From positions 310,001-374,000 of the forward strand of contig JAEWYS010000002.1 in NCBI GenBank assembly GCA_023458555.1: a stretch of 64,000 bases of DNA. Direction: 5' to 3'. The translations under genes were made by a program, and so were the position numbers. Source of the DNA: Bacteroidota bacterium. GTDB lineage: Bacteria; Bacteroidota; Bacteroidia; Cytophagales; Cytophagaceae. Below the pieces are notes generated by a model, which saw only the letters and a list, made by a program, of their open reading frames with translations, made no database searches and had not been told where the DNA came from. Below, piece after piece: positions 1 through 9,600 of the stretch (the first letter of the stretch is position 1; every line of letters begins with the position of its first letter).

Positions 1-2
1 GT

Positions 3-1337
3 CGATTTATTAACTGTCTGATCATATTTTGTATTTTTCTTTCCCTTGTGACTCTTTCTTTAATTAAGTCTTATGATCAGGATACATACACCTCGATGCC
101 CTTCTATCAGCAAATGCTTGCACGAATCGACAGTATCGACAAGCGGACAACAGATAAAGGCATACTAACGGCCGGCTGGGCCAAGAGCCCGATCCTGCCA
201 CCAGCCAGCGTACCAATCGCTTCCTACGGAATCAGAGACAGCTATGAGTCAGTGCATGATACGATTTTTGCACGAGCCTTTGCCTTCAATAACGGTGTAA
301 GCCAAGCAACTCTGGTTACAGTTGATTTACTCATCTTTCCTCCCGCTTTATACCAGTATCTGGAAGATTCACTGGGTGCATCCTATATGAAGACCCTGTT
401 CTTTTCTGCTACCCATACCCACAATGGTCCCGGGGGATGGCTGAAAGGGCCCGCAGCCCGTTTTATTGCCGGAAGCTTTAGTCGCGAATACGTACGACAT
501 CTGGGCAACACGATTATTCGGCTTATTAATGAAGCACACGCTAATCGTCAGCCTGCCGGCATTTCTTATTACGAAACGCCACATCCTGAAAATATAGCTA
601 ACCGAATAGTCCGCGATGATACTACGGACAACATGATACGCTATACTGTAATTACCGGTCAGCGGAACCAGAGGAAAGCCATTCTGGTCAGCTACGGTGC
701 TCATGCCAATTGTATCAGCCATAAAATAAACCAGATCTCTGCCGACTATCCTGGCGAACTATGCTACGAACTTGAACACCGGGGATACGATATGGCAGCC
801 TTTGTTGCCGGAGCTGTCGGAAGCATGACTAACAATTGCCATGGTCTTACTGATTATGAATGTACAAATCATATAGGCAAAGCCATCGCTCATAAAATAC
901 TGGCCACACCGCATCGGCACAAATCTTCCCCAGACACCCTGCGGATCCGGTCAGGCAATATTGATTTGCTGCTGAAAGAAACCTCACCTCGCATAACTAA
1001 GGAATGGGCGTTACGTCCATGGATTTTCAGGCAGCTGCTCGGTTCTCAGTCGTTATTTATTTCTTATCTGAAACTTGGTGATGTATCGTTGATTGGCACA
1101 CCATGCGATTTTTCAGGCGTTATTGCCAGCGAAATCTATCAGCAGAACAATCCGCTGCCATTTATTATAACCTCATTCAACGGTTCTTACGCCGGATATA
1201 TCACTCCGCTACGCTACGATCATCTCGAAAAAAACGAAACACGTGAAATGAACTGGCTGGGATATGACCACGGCACTTATTTTAAAACCCTGATCAATCA
1301 TCTTCTCTCGAGGCTGTACACCTCAGATAAACCCTAA
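3..1337 (+). CDS. Neutral/alkaline ceramidase-like hydrolase, membrane-anchored (5' end outside window)
   Basis: This resembles the N-terminal catalytic domain of neutral ceramidases, zinc amidases that cleave the N-acyl bond of ceramides. Seen: the metal-ligand-like stretch SATHTHNGPGG, a later GAHANC, and AGAVGSMTNN where the family has its nucleophile region. The reading frame is open back to base 3 and encodes a hydrophobic segment (FINCLIIFCIFLSLV) before the GTG at 48, so the real start is probably upstream of the window and the protein is likely anchored or exported. At about 430 residues it is shorter than two-domain ceramidases (around 650-700). The position that is serine in classical enzymes appears to be threonine here (Thr261 counted from base 48), which makes the substrate uncertain. 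It could act on another amide-linked lipid. Confidence 0.75.
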   Translation, partial: RFINCLIIFCIFLSLVTLSLIKSYDQDTYTSMPFYQQMLARIDSIDKRTTDKGILTAGWAKSPILPPASVPIASYGIRDSYESVHDTIFARAFAFNNGVSQATLVTVDLLIFPPALYQYLEDSLGASYMKTLFFSATHTHNGPGGWLKGPAARFIAGSFSREYVRHLGNTIIRLINEAHANRQPAGISYYETPHPENIANRIVRDDTTDNMIRYTVITGQRNQRKAILVSYGAHANCISHKINQISADYPGELCYELEHRGYDMAAFVAGAVGSMTNNCHGLTDYECTNHIGKAIAHKILATPHRHKSSPDTLRIRSGNIDLLLKETSPRITKEWALRPWIFRQLLGSQSLFISYLKLGDVSLIGTPCDFSGVIASEIYQQNNPLPFIITSFNGSYAGYITPLRYDHLEKNETREMNWLGYDHGTYFKTLINHLLSRLYTSDKP

Positions 1338-1468
1338 AATTCATCCCTGCAAAAGCAATTAAAATAGTCAAAGAATTACCCCGTATAATGCAAATCCCGG
1401 GATTAAAAAATACGTACAAACTTCCTATATTTAGACTTCTCACATAATAGAAAAAGGCCTTGTTAATC

Positions 1469-2317
1469 ATGAAAGTTTTTTCGTTTCTTTTGATACTGCT
1501 TATTTATTCGTTTACAACATATACACAGGATTTAACAGGGACGTGGCAATGGTCAAATGACAAATACGAAGGAATTGCAGAAATTGACTCAAGCATATAT
1601 CATTCAATAATATATTTCAAAGGCTCGGACACAAAAGTTCTGGAAGTATATAATTACTATCTTCTGGATAAATCAAAGCTCTATCTTTCTGAGGAGCCTT
1701 TTACCATTAATTCAGACAAAAAATCAACGGTCCAGTACAAAATAAAGAGTAACGGAGACAATCAGTTCAGCCTGACAGGCAACCTTGGCACAGAGAGCTA
1801 TGTAAAAAAAGCTTCCTCTGCAAAACCCGTTCAATATAAAGCCCACGAGTTTTATACGGACAAGAAACTAACCTGCTACAACGAAGCAGGTTCTCCGACT
1901 AAAACCGGAGCCTGTCTAGCCATAGCCGGGATAAGCTTTTATAGTACTCTTGAAGATACAAAACACAAGTTTGGCAACCCGGTGCAATCCGGTCTTGATG
2001 ATGAAACCAATGAATGGTACGCCTTTTACACAGACCCGAAAGACCGAAAATCTCCCGTTCTTACAATAACCATCAAAGACGGTAAAATTATTCGCATAAA
2101 TCTGAGAGGCTATAAAAGCAAGGATGACATCTCTTTCTCTTCAATCCGGCTTGGCGATTTTTACAGTTTTGTAAAATACCGGCTCGGAGAGCCCGGCTAC
2201 AAAAAAGAAGTAAAAGCCGCAGGAGATGAAACGTGGGTATACGTAACAGCCCCTATTATCGTAGAGTTTCGTCTGAACAAAGTAAGCTCTATAACCATAG
2301 AACCCTTTCAGTTATAA
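1469..2317 (+). CDS. Exported protein of unknown function
   Basis: I do not recognise a family. The ATG at 1469 is preferred over an in-frame TTG at 1460 because it begins directly with a signal peptide (MKVFSFLLILLIYSFTTYTQ). The mature protein opens with LTGTWQW, reminiscent of lipocalin-like or extracellular beta-sandwich proteins. The second half contains two similar short units, around 'TKHKFGNP' and 'FSSIRLGDFYSFVKYRLGEPG', each followed by a beta-rich stretch; this recalls SmpA/BamE-type folds, but that is only an impression. It is about 282 residues long, in the same direction as the genes on either side, and probably periplasmic. Confidence 0.6.
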   Translation: MKVFSFLLILLIYSFTTYTQDLTGTWQWSNDKYEGIAEIDSSIYHSIIYFKGSDTKVLEVYNYYLLDKSKLYLSEEPFTINSDKKSTVQYKIKSNGDNQFSLTGNLGTESYVKKASSAKPVQYKAHEFYTDKKLTCYNEAGSPTKTGACLAIAGISFYSTLEDTKHKFGNPVQSGLDDETNEWYAFYTDPKDRKSPVLTITIKDGKIIRINLRGYKSKDDISFSSIRLGDFYSFVKYRLGEPGYKKEVKAAGDETWVYVTAPIIVEFRLNKVSSITIEPFQL

Positions 2318-2372
2318 AAATCCTCATTCTGACTAGCTGGAAAATTTGCGCTAATTTGACTATTTTTAGTCA

Positions 2373-2810
2373 ATGAAAAATGCACAAAGGCGCCTAAACA
2401 GTTTTTCGGAAAGTGATAAAAGAAAAAGTCATATACTTAATCTTGTACGCCTGGCACAGGCTGATGGTAAATGGCATGAAAATGAAAAAAAGTTTATCGC
2501 TGATGTTGCAAAACGTATAGGGTTAACCGAGGAAGAGCACGCCGATCTTATTTTTAACCCGGAAAATATTGAGTTTGTTATTGCAGAAACCGAACCTGAG
2601 CGTGTTACCATGCTCTATGACATGCTTTTCATGATGAAAATGGACGGCGGAGTATCTAAAGAGGAGGAAGCACTTTGTATGGAAATTGGATTTCGCCTTG
2701 GATTTAATCCTCTGATGGTCCAGGAAATGATTGATGTTATGAAAACATATGAATACAGGCAAGTCCCTGATGATTCCCTAATCAATATTTTAAAAAAATA
2801 TTTTAATTAA
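2373..2810 (+). CDS. TerB-like (DjlA N-terminal type) protein
   Basis: A small all-helical cytoplasmic protein of 145 residues. The stretch LVRLAQADGKWHENEKKFIADVAKRIGL matches the start of TerB-family domains, which carry acidic residues near 'ADGKW..NE' and repeat the pattern later (here 'FMMKMDGGVSKEEEALCMEI'). TerB domains were named from tellurite-resistance clusters, but isolated copies like this one are common and of unknown role, and no other ter genes are near. A perfect 21-bp terminator hairpin follows. Confidence 0.75.
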   Translation: MKNAQRRLNSFSESDKRKSHILNLVRLAQADGKWHENEKKFIADVAKRIGLTEEEHADLIFNPENIEFVIAETEPERVTMLYDMLFMMKMDGGVSKEEEALCMEIGFRLGFNPLMVQEMIDVMKTYEYRQVPDDSLINILKKYFN

Positions 2811-2826
2811 CGAATCGTTGTTAGCT

Positions 2827-2873
2827 CATAAAAACAAAAGGGGATAATAAATTTATCCCCTTTTGTTTTTATG
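2827..2873. terminator. Bidirectional terminator, 21-bp perfect stem
   Basis: Bases 2827-2847 and 2853-2873 are perfect inverted repeats with a 5-base loop. The GC core ggggat sits inside A/T-rich flanks that give a T-run on both strands. It lies between the convergent TerB-like gene (+) and the T9SS cargo gene (-). Confidence 0.9.
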
Positions 2874-2917
2874 ATAAAACTGTTTGCCGCAGCTAAACCT
2901 GCCTTAAGGTTTCTTTT

Positions 2918-4681
2918 TCAGTACAGATTTACTTTAACCTGTTCTGTTTTGTCACCTTGCTTTAACTGAGCTACAAATAACCCTTTAAGTTCTGTTCTGA
3001 CCGGGGTATTGGCAGAATAAGCCGCATCATAATGCACCAGATTTCCCTGCATGGAATAGAGCTTCAGTTCGTAAATGCCGGCACCCTGTATGGCAAATGT
3101 ACCCTGAGCAGGATTTGGAAACGCATACAGTTGTTCTACCTCACCCTGAAGATCCGTCACCGCGCCTGTAATAATATCGTCTTCTGCAATATAAATGGCA
3201 GAGTTAAGTACATTTCCGGCAGTAGTCCTTAACGCAGGCAGCGTAATTTCGCACCTTACAGAAACAGCTTTGGAAATGTTTTCCGAAAAATACACCTGAA
3301 GCTCTCTGGTATTCAGACCGGCAACAATTGACCCGCCATATACTATCCATCTGTATGTGGCTCCCTGATACTCCGGAGCCAGGAACGTATGATATCCCTG
3401 TCCGCTATTTTGCGCGGACTGCCAGATAATTTCAAAATCCCTCTCCATTATATCAACCCAAAAAACAGATTTTTCAGCATGACATCCGGAGTTTTCAGCA
3501 TGAATAAAATACCGCCCGGTCTGAAGTGAAGAAGCATTCACTTCATTGTTGAGATTCTGGTCTGTATAGAATTTGAATTCTGTCCCTTCATATATATGAT
3601 ACGGATCGATGTACAAACGTTTAAACAAGCCTGGATCAAAGGAATTATTAAATCCATAGTAAGCACCATCAATGGTATAAGTGGATAGCGTACCGGCATT
3701 ATTCCTGGTAAATACTGTATCACCGGAAATAAGCAGTTTAGATGGAGATGTATAAGTCAGCCTATAAAAATAATTTTCGCACGTTCCCTCATCAATATTG
3801 GGTTGGTAAGCAATTTCAATCAACGGAAAACGAAAAACGCTATCGGTTGCAAGTTCTATTGCCGTTGGATCGATCGGTTCTCTGTATGTTGATATTATCC
3901 TCATACCCGATCTGTCCCAAAAAGACATCTGGGCAAGTTGCTCAGATGTAGCAAGCTCTCCTTCTACATAGATATATGGCGTAATATCCATCGTATTTCC
4001 TTTGCAGTACCCCGGGAGCTCTTTAATCTCTATCTTACTGCAATTCGATTCGATTACTGAAACATACAGGCTATCCCACAAAATATTGTTTGCTCCGCAT
4101 ACATCAGCAAAAGCCTTAACTTTATACATTCCTGGTCCGACAATCCAACGATCCACAATCGGCCACTCCTCCCCAGTCGATTCATCAGTTACTGAAATAT
4201 TCTGTAAAAGATCCGGAGAAGTATATCCTATTGTCTCGAAATCAAAATTTTGAATAAAATCTCTGGAAAAACTAGTTTTCTCTCCCCTATCAACCACATA
4301 CTTTAGCGTATCGGTCATAAATAACCGCTCGGGCAACTCCACAAGCCGAAGAAATATAGAGACCCCGGCCATATGATTGGTTGTCGGTTCTCTTCTTTGA
4401 ACAAAAACCTGATTATACTCACTATAACGCACTGGTCCGGTCAGCTCTTCACGAATCACACTACCTTCTACTCTTCTCAAAATGAAATCATTAACAGTTG
4501 CCTGCGGATCATTGAGATCTCTGATTCCAGTCTTGTAATAAATACTTTCCAACGTAAGCAGTGAGTCTTCACAGGAGAACAGATGGTACGTATTATCTGC
4601 CACTATATACGTATCAGAAGGCTGGGAATATCCTTGTATACAACAGCCGATAAAAAATACCACAAACAAGCTGAATTTCAT
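2918..4681 (-). CDS. Secreted protein with type IX secretion C-terminal sorting domain
   Basis: This protein of 587 residues has a signal peptide (MKFSLFVVFFIGCCIQGYSQ) and a C-terminal domain of the Por/T9SS type A class: 'YAFPNPAQGTFAIQG', then 'ELKLYSMQGNLV', and a terminal 'GLFVAQLKQGDKTEQVKVNLY'. Just before it, residues about 430-500 look like a PKD-like beta domain (APEYQGATYRWIVYGG). The central part contains short cysteine-bearing stretches and no catalytic motif I recognise. It is presumably carried across the outer membrane by the T9SS, the same system GldJ next door supports. Function beyond secretion is unknown. Confidence 0.8.
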   Translation of the reverse strand: MKFSLFVVFFIGCCIQGYSQPSDTYIVADNTYHLFSCEDSLLTLESIYYKTGIRDLNDPQATVNDFILRRVEGSVIREELTGPVRYSEYNQVFVQRREPTTNHMAGVSIFLRLVELPERLFMTDTLKYVVDRGEKTSFSRDFIQNFDFETIGYTSPDLLQNISVTDESTGEEWPIVDRWIVGPGMYKVKAFADVCGANNILWDSLYVSVIESNCSKIEIKELPGYCKGNTMDITPYIYVEGELATSEQLAQMSFWDRSGMRIISTYREPIDPTAIELATDSVFRFPLIEIAYQPNIDEGTCENYFYRLTYTSPSKLLISGDTVFTRNNAGTLSTYTIDGAYYGFNNSFDPGLFKRLYIDPYHIYEGTEFKFYTDQNLNNEVNASSLQTGRYFIHAENSGCHAEKSVFWVDIMERDFEIIWQSAQNSGQGYHTFLAPEYQGATYRWIVYGGSIVAGLNTRELQVYFSENISKAVSVRCEITLPALRTTAGNVLNSAIYIAEDDIITGAVTDLQGEVEQLYAFPNPAQGTFAIQGAGIYELKLYSMQGNLVHYDAAYSANTPVRTELKGLFVAQLKQGDKTEQVKVNLY

Positions 4682-4812
4682 AATTCGATGATTAAAGTTT
4701 AGCGCTAAAATATATTAAAGGCCCAAAAAAAGGATTGTGCCACAATCTATCTAATACTCATTATTTCCATCAGAGGTTACATTAAAAGCTATAAAGAAGC
4801 CCTGATATAAAA

Positions 4813-4840
4813 AAAGCGACTGCCTGTGGACAGTCGCTTT
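4813..4840 (-). terminator. Terminator downstream of gldJ
   Basis: A 10-bp stem (aaagcgactg at 4813-4822 with cagtcgcttt at 4831-4840) and an 8-base loop. Read on the minus strand it is followed by a run of seven T residues, just after the gldJ stop. Confidence 0.85.
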
Positions 4841-4868
4841 CATATAGAATTTAATTAACAGCTTTATT

Positions 4869-6065
4869 TTAGAAGTTTGTACCAGCCTGAATCATAGCAC
4901 AACGGAAACCGATCGTTGCAGTAGAAGAGTCTTCTGCAAGATATCTTCTTGTTCCCGGCGACATCCAGTATGCAACATCCTTCCAGCTTCCTCCTTTGTA
5001 TACCCTTACATGGTCATCAATAAGTGACTGGTATCCAGCTTTGTCGTAACCTTTTTCTTCGTCAAGGAATCCGTTTCTTCTGATTGGATTAAGATCATCC
5101 ACCTGAGTGAAAGACAATGGACGATAAACGTCATAAACCCATTCATTAACGTTTCCGGCCATATTGTACAAACCAAAATCGTTTGGCGGATATTCATAAA
5201 TATAGGTAGTAATCATGGCTCCGTCATTAAGTTTTCCTGCTATACCGGCATAGTCACCACGACCTCTTTTGAAGTTTGCAAGGAACATACCCATTTGCTT
5301 ACCATACGGATTTCTAAGCGCATGACCATCCCATGGATATAATCTCTTATGAGTCTGATTCTCATCAAGCCACTGGTTACCGATCAAGGCCTGAGCAGCG
5401 TATTCCCACTCTGCTTCAGAAGGAAGCCTGTAGTTAGGTAATACAACTCCGGATTCAAGAGGAATCCTTCCGCCATTATCCTGCGGAGGTTCGATTCCGG
5501 CATTAAGAGCCAGCTGGTTATTAACAACCTGGGTTCTCCATACACAGAAATCGTTTGCCTGAATCCAGGAAATTCCGACTACAGGAAAATATCTGAATCC
5601 AGGATATCTCAGATAATGATCAACATAGGGATCATTATATGCAAGCTCACTCGCCCATACAGTAGTATCAGGAAGTGCAGCCTGGAAAAACTCCTCTGAA
5701 GAGTCTCTCTGAATATAAAACAAGTACTCCAGCCAGTGAATGTTGGCAATCTCTGTTTCATCCATATAGAATGATGCAACAGTAACTGTACGCTCTACAT
5801 TATCTCCGGTCTTAAGCAAATCTTCCTCAAAAGTCCCCAGAACAGTACGACCACCTTCAATATACACAAGGTTTGGACCTTCTGGCTGACCCTTATAATC
5901 GCTTACCTGAAACCCTTCTTCCTCATTATAAGCCAGTCCCGTCACCGTACTGACTTTACCGGGATTGGAACTGGTGGGATTCCCGCCACCACCGCAAGAA
6001 CTGAATATCACAGCCCCTGCCAGGAAGAAACCTGCTCCTTTAAATACTCTTAGAACTTTCTTCAT
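4869..6065 (-). CDS. gldJ: GldJ-like gliding motility / T9SS lipoprotein
   Basis: GldJ is a lipoprotein with a formylglycine-generating-enzyme (sulfatase-modifying factor) fold. It is needed for stability of the GldK/PorK ring and so for type IX secretion and gliding. Seen: a lipoprotein signal ending FSSC followed by GGGG; 'TGLAYNEEEGFQ'; 'LVYIEGGRTVLGTFEED'; 'VASFYMDETEIANIHWLEYL'; 'YRLPSEAEWEYAA'; 'GNVNEWVYDVY'; 'RVYKGGSWKD'; and terminal 'TIGFRCAM', in the usual order. The opening pattern and the FYMDETE..N..WLEYL string fit GldJ better than GldK. At 398 residues it is shorter than the Flavobacterium protein. FGE enzymes use two cysteines; I do not see that active-site pair, consistent with a structural role. 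Confidence 0.85.
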   Translation of the reverse strand: MKKVLRVFKGAGFFLAGAVIFSSCGGGGNPTSSNPGKVSTVTGLAYNEEEGFQVSDYKGQPEGPNLVYIEGGRTVLGTFEEDLLKTGDNVERTVTVASFYMDETEIANIHWLEYLFYIQRDSSEEFFQAALPDTTVWASELAYNDPYVDHYLRYPGFRYFPVVGISWIQANDFCVWRTQVVNNQLALNAGIEPPQDNGGRIPLESGVVLPNYRLPSEAEWEYAAQALIGNQWLDENQTHKRLYPWDGHALRNPYGKQMGMFLANFKRGRGDYAGIAGKLNDGAMITTYIYEYPPNDFGLYNMAGNVNEWVYDVYRPLSFTQVDDLNPIRRNGFLDEEKGYDKAGYQSLIDDHVRVYKGGSWKDVAYWMSPGTRRYLAEDSSTATIGFRCAMIQAGTNF

Positions 6066-6674
6066 AACCTGTTAATTAATAATATTTTTCCAAAGTAGTC
6101 TGTAAATATACAAATTATTCCCGATTCATGGCAAATTTCAAGAATATTAATACTAAATATTTATTTTGTACCATTATAAAATCTCAATACTAAACACTTA
6201 GCTACAGGAGGTTCTCCATGAAACTCTGTCTATTATAACGCCCCTAATATACTTCGTAAATGAAATAAAGTTACAAAAAAAAGTTTTTTTTGTACTTCTT
6301 CTATATTTACTAACCGCATCAGGGAACTTTTATTTTATTTTCTGTAACTAAAAACTTAAAACAGGATCAGCAATTCAGTATCAAATGGCTGACTTAAAAA
6401 AAATAACACTGCTATTTTATGCACTAAGAAAAGTAAAGCGAAGAATAAGCTTCATTGGATGTCCCCCCACATCAATCATGATACGGAACAACCAGTCTCC
6501 ATTTTTTAAAACTGTTTATTTATACGACAGTTTTAAGCATGTCTGAGATTCTGCAAGGCTAAAGAGGTCTTCAGAAAATTCACCTCTCGCTGTGATTTTT
6601 AAGCTTCAGACTTTTCTCTTTTAATTTTACAAGCAAAACAATCATTTGCGCAACAGCTTGCCTAACTCTGCAGT
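6066..6674. other. 609-base gap between gldJ and mfd
   Basis: No convincing gene. Contents: the possible gldJ promoter; a 23-base palindrome of A8 and T8 tracts around a single G (6272-6294, arms tac-A8 and T8-gta); an open reading frame of 53 codons (6385-6546, +); and a 10-bp inverted repeat at 6506-6515/6527-6536. The hairpin lies inside the small frame, which argues against that frame being a protein gene. The rest is AT-rich and featureless to my reading. Confidence 0.5.
6103..6135 (-). promoter_or_regulatory. Possible gldJ promoter
   Basis: On the minus strand a TTTG (6132-6135) is followed 21 bases later by TATATTTA (6103-6110), one base off the Bacteroidota -7 consensus TAnnTTTG. It sits about 40 bases upstream of the gldJ start. 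Confidence 0.4.
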
Positions 6675-9600
6675 TTAACCACTGACAGCCGGCACAGCCA
6701 GCATCAGTTCGAACAACTCTATACCTCTGGCTATACTGCTAACGTCATCAAGTATAAGCAGAGGCTTTTTATTAACCTCTTTTAACCGGCTCACTTTGTC
6801 ATTATACTGAACATAACGGAGAATAGCGCCAAAAATATCCGATTTGAAATACGTATCGCTATTCTCGGAAACAAAATAACAACGCATGGTTTCATTTTTC
6901 AATGTTACTTTCTCAAAGCCCAGTTGCTCAGCAAGCCAGCGCAAACGGACTGTTTCAAACAGCTCGCTTACTTCCCGGGGAAGCGGGCCAAAGCGATCTC
7001 TTACAGTATCACGCAATTCATTGAGCTCTTCAGGAGTTTTTGTATTGTCCAGTGTATTATAAAGACTCAGTCTCTCTGAAATATTGGCAACATAGATATC
7101 CGGAATTACAACCGCCATATCTGTTTCTATTACACAATCCCGGACCAATGCCTTCGCTGCTATTTTTTGAAGGTCATTTCTGAATAAATCCTGAAACTCA
7201 TTTTCTTTCAGCTCCATCACAGCCTCATTCAGAATCTTCTGATACATCTCAAAGCCTATATCGTTTATAAAGCCGCTTTGCTCTGCTCCCAACAGATTAC
7301 CGGCCCCTCTGATATCAAGGTCCCGCATCGCGACTTTGAATCCATCACCCAGATCGGAAAACTCCTCCAGCGCACTAAGCCGTTTTCTGCTGTCAGAAGG
7401 CAACATGGAAACAGGCGGAGTAAGAAGATAGCAGAATGCTTTTTTATTGGAACGGCCTACCCTGCCACGCATCTGGTGGAGATCAGACAGGCCAAACATG
7501 TGAGCCATATTGATTAATATGGTATTGGCATTGGGAATATCAAGTCCGGATTCGATAATATTGGTTGAAACAAGAACATCAAACTCTCCTTCAACGAAAC
7601 GCATCATGATTTTCTCCAGGAGCTCCCCTTCCATCTGGCCATGCGCCACACCGACCCTAGCATCCGGCACAAGTCGTATGATCCTGTCTGCAAGAGCCTC
7701 GATGTCCTTGATCCGATTGTGAACCATAAAGACCTGCCCCCCCCTCTTGAGCTCATAACTGACAGCATCCCGGATAATCTCATCATTGAATGTATGAATC
7801 TCCGTCGTAACCGGCTGGCGGTTTGGCGGCGGTGTGGCAATAATTGATAAATCCCTTGCTCCCATGAGAGAGAAATGCAATGTACGTGGTATAGGAGTAG
7901 CAGTAAGAGTCAGCGTATCCACATTCACCTTTAGTTCTTTCAGCTTTTCCTTGACCTTTACTCCGAATTTTTGTTCCTCGTCGATCACCAGAAGGCCCAG
8001 ATCCTGAAACTTTACGTCTTTGCTTATAAGCCGGTGCGTCCCGATAAGAATATTGGTTTTTCCTTCGGACACCCGCTTCAATGTTTCCTTAATCTGCTGT
8101 GTGGTCTTAAATCTGTTGACATATTCTACTACACATGGCAATCCCTTAAGACGTTCTTTAAATGTCTTATAATGCTGCATTGCCAGAATAGTAGTCGGTA
8201 CCAGAATTGCTACCTGCTTGTTATCACAGACAGCTTTGAAAGCCGCCCTGATAGCCACTTCTGTCTTACCGAAACCGACATCACCGCAGACAAGCCTGTC
8301 CATAGGATGCGGTAGCTCCATATCTGCCTTGACATCAGCTGTCGCTTTTGCCTGATCAGGAGTGTCTTCGTATATAAACGATGACTCCAGCTCAGCCTGC
8401 AAAAAGGAATCCTGTGAATAAGAATATCCGGGCGCAGCCTTTCTCTTGGCATACAGCAGGATCAGCTCCTTCGCTATATCCTTTACATGATTCTTTACTT
8501 TCGACTTCTTTTGTTCCCATTCCGCTGATCCAAGCTTGCTCAGAGCCGGTGGGCCGCCTTCTTTTCCGCTGTATTTGGAGATTTTGTGCAACTGATGAAT
8601 ACTGACCAGCATAAGATCATCATCTCTGAACACCAATCGGATTGCTTCCTGCGGCCTGCTATTTACTTCCACTTTTTCCAGTCCTGCAAACCGGGCAATT
8701 CCATGATCTGCATGTGTCACAAAATCCCCGGGATGTAAAGTCCGAAGCTCTTTCAGGGTAATTGCTTTGGATTTGCTATACTTCTCTTTTGCCTTGTATG
8801 CGTGAAAACGATCGAAGAGCTGGTGATCTGTATAGCACACCAGCTTGGCATGTTCATCGATAAATCCCTGCCTGAGTGAAACATTGAGATTCTGAAAACG
8901 CACAAACGAATCCAATTCCTCTATTATGGCAGTAAGTCTTTCAATCTGCTTGTGTGATTCTGCAACTATAATATTCGTATAGTCTTTGCTCTGCATATCA
9001 TTGAGATTTTCGACAAGCAAAGAAAATTCTTTATTAAATGATGGCTGAGGCTTTGAATGAAACTCTGCTTCTTGCGCTTTCTGCCAGTAAAAACGGTTGC
9101 CGAATTCAAAAACTTTGTGTTCGGCAAGAAGCTGCTCAAAAATTTCCGGACTCTCAAAAAGCTCCTCCGGATTGGTGATCAGCCTGTTTCCGCCATTCGT
9201 CTTTCTAATTGCTTCAAACGTTTTTTTAACCCGCTCATACGTATTCCTGATTACATCAAACGTCAGTTGCGCATCCTTCATCCATATAACCGTATTTTCG
9301 GGAAGAAACTTCAGAAGGGACTCCCTCTGCTCCTGCAACAGACGAGTCTGCACATTTGGCACCAGTGAAAAACTGGTTTTACTTTCGATGGAAAGTTGTG
9401 AATCCGGATTGAAGGTGCGTATACTCTCTACTTCATCCCCAAATAACTCAATACGATAAGGCAGCTCATTGGCATAGGAAAAAATGTCTATAATCCCCCC
9501 CCGTACTGCAAACTGACCAGCCTCCAGCACAAAATCGGTTTTCTCAAAATCATAGGAAATAAGCAGCTCGGAAAGAAAAGAAATATCCAGTGATTCGCCT

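Noticed and set aside
369..722. Long minus-strand frame inside the ceramidase gene
   Set aside because: It is a shadow of the stronger plus-strand protein, with no recognisable product and a Cys/Arg-rich translation.
6193..6228. Small frame after a Shine-Dalgarno-like aggagg (around 6207)
   Set aside because: It encodes only six residues, and Bacteroidota rarely rely on Shine-Dalgarno sites.
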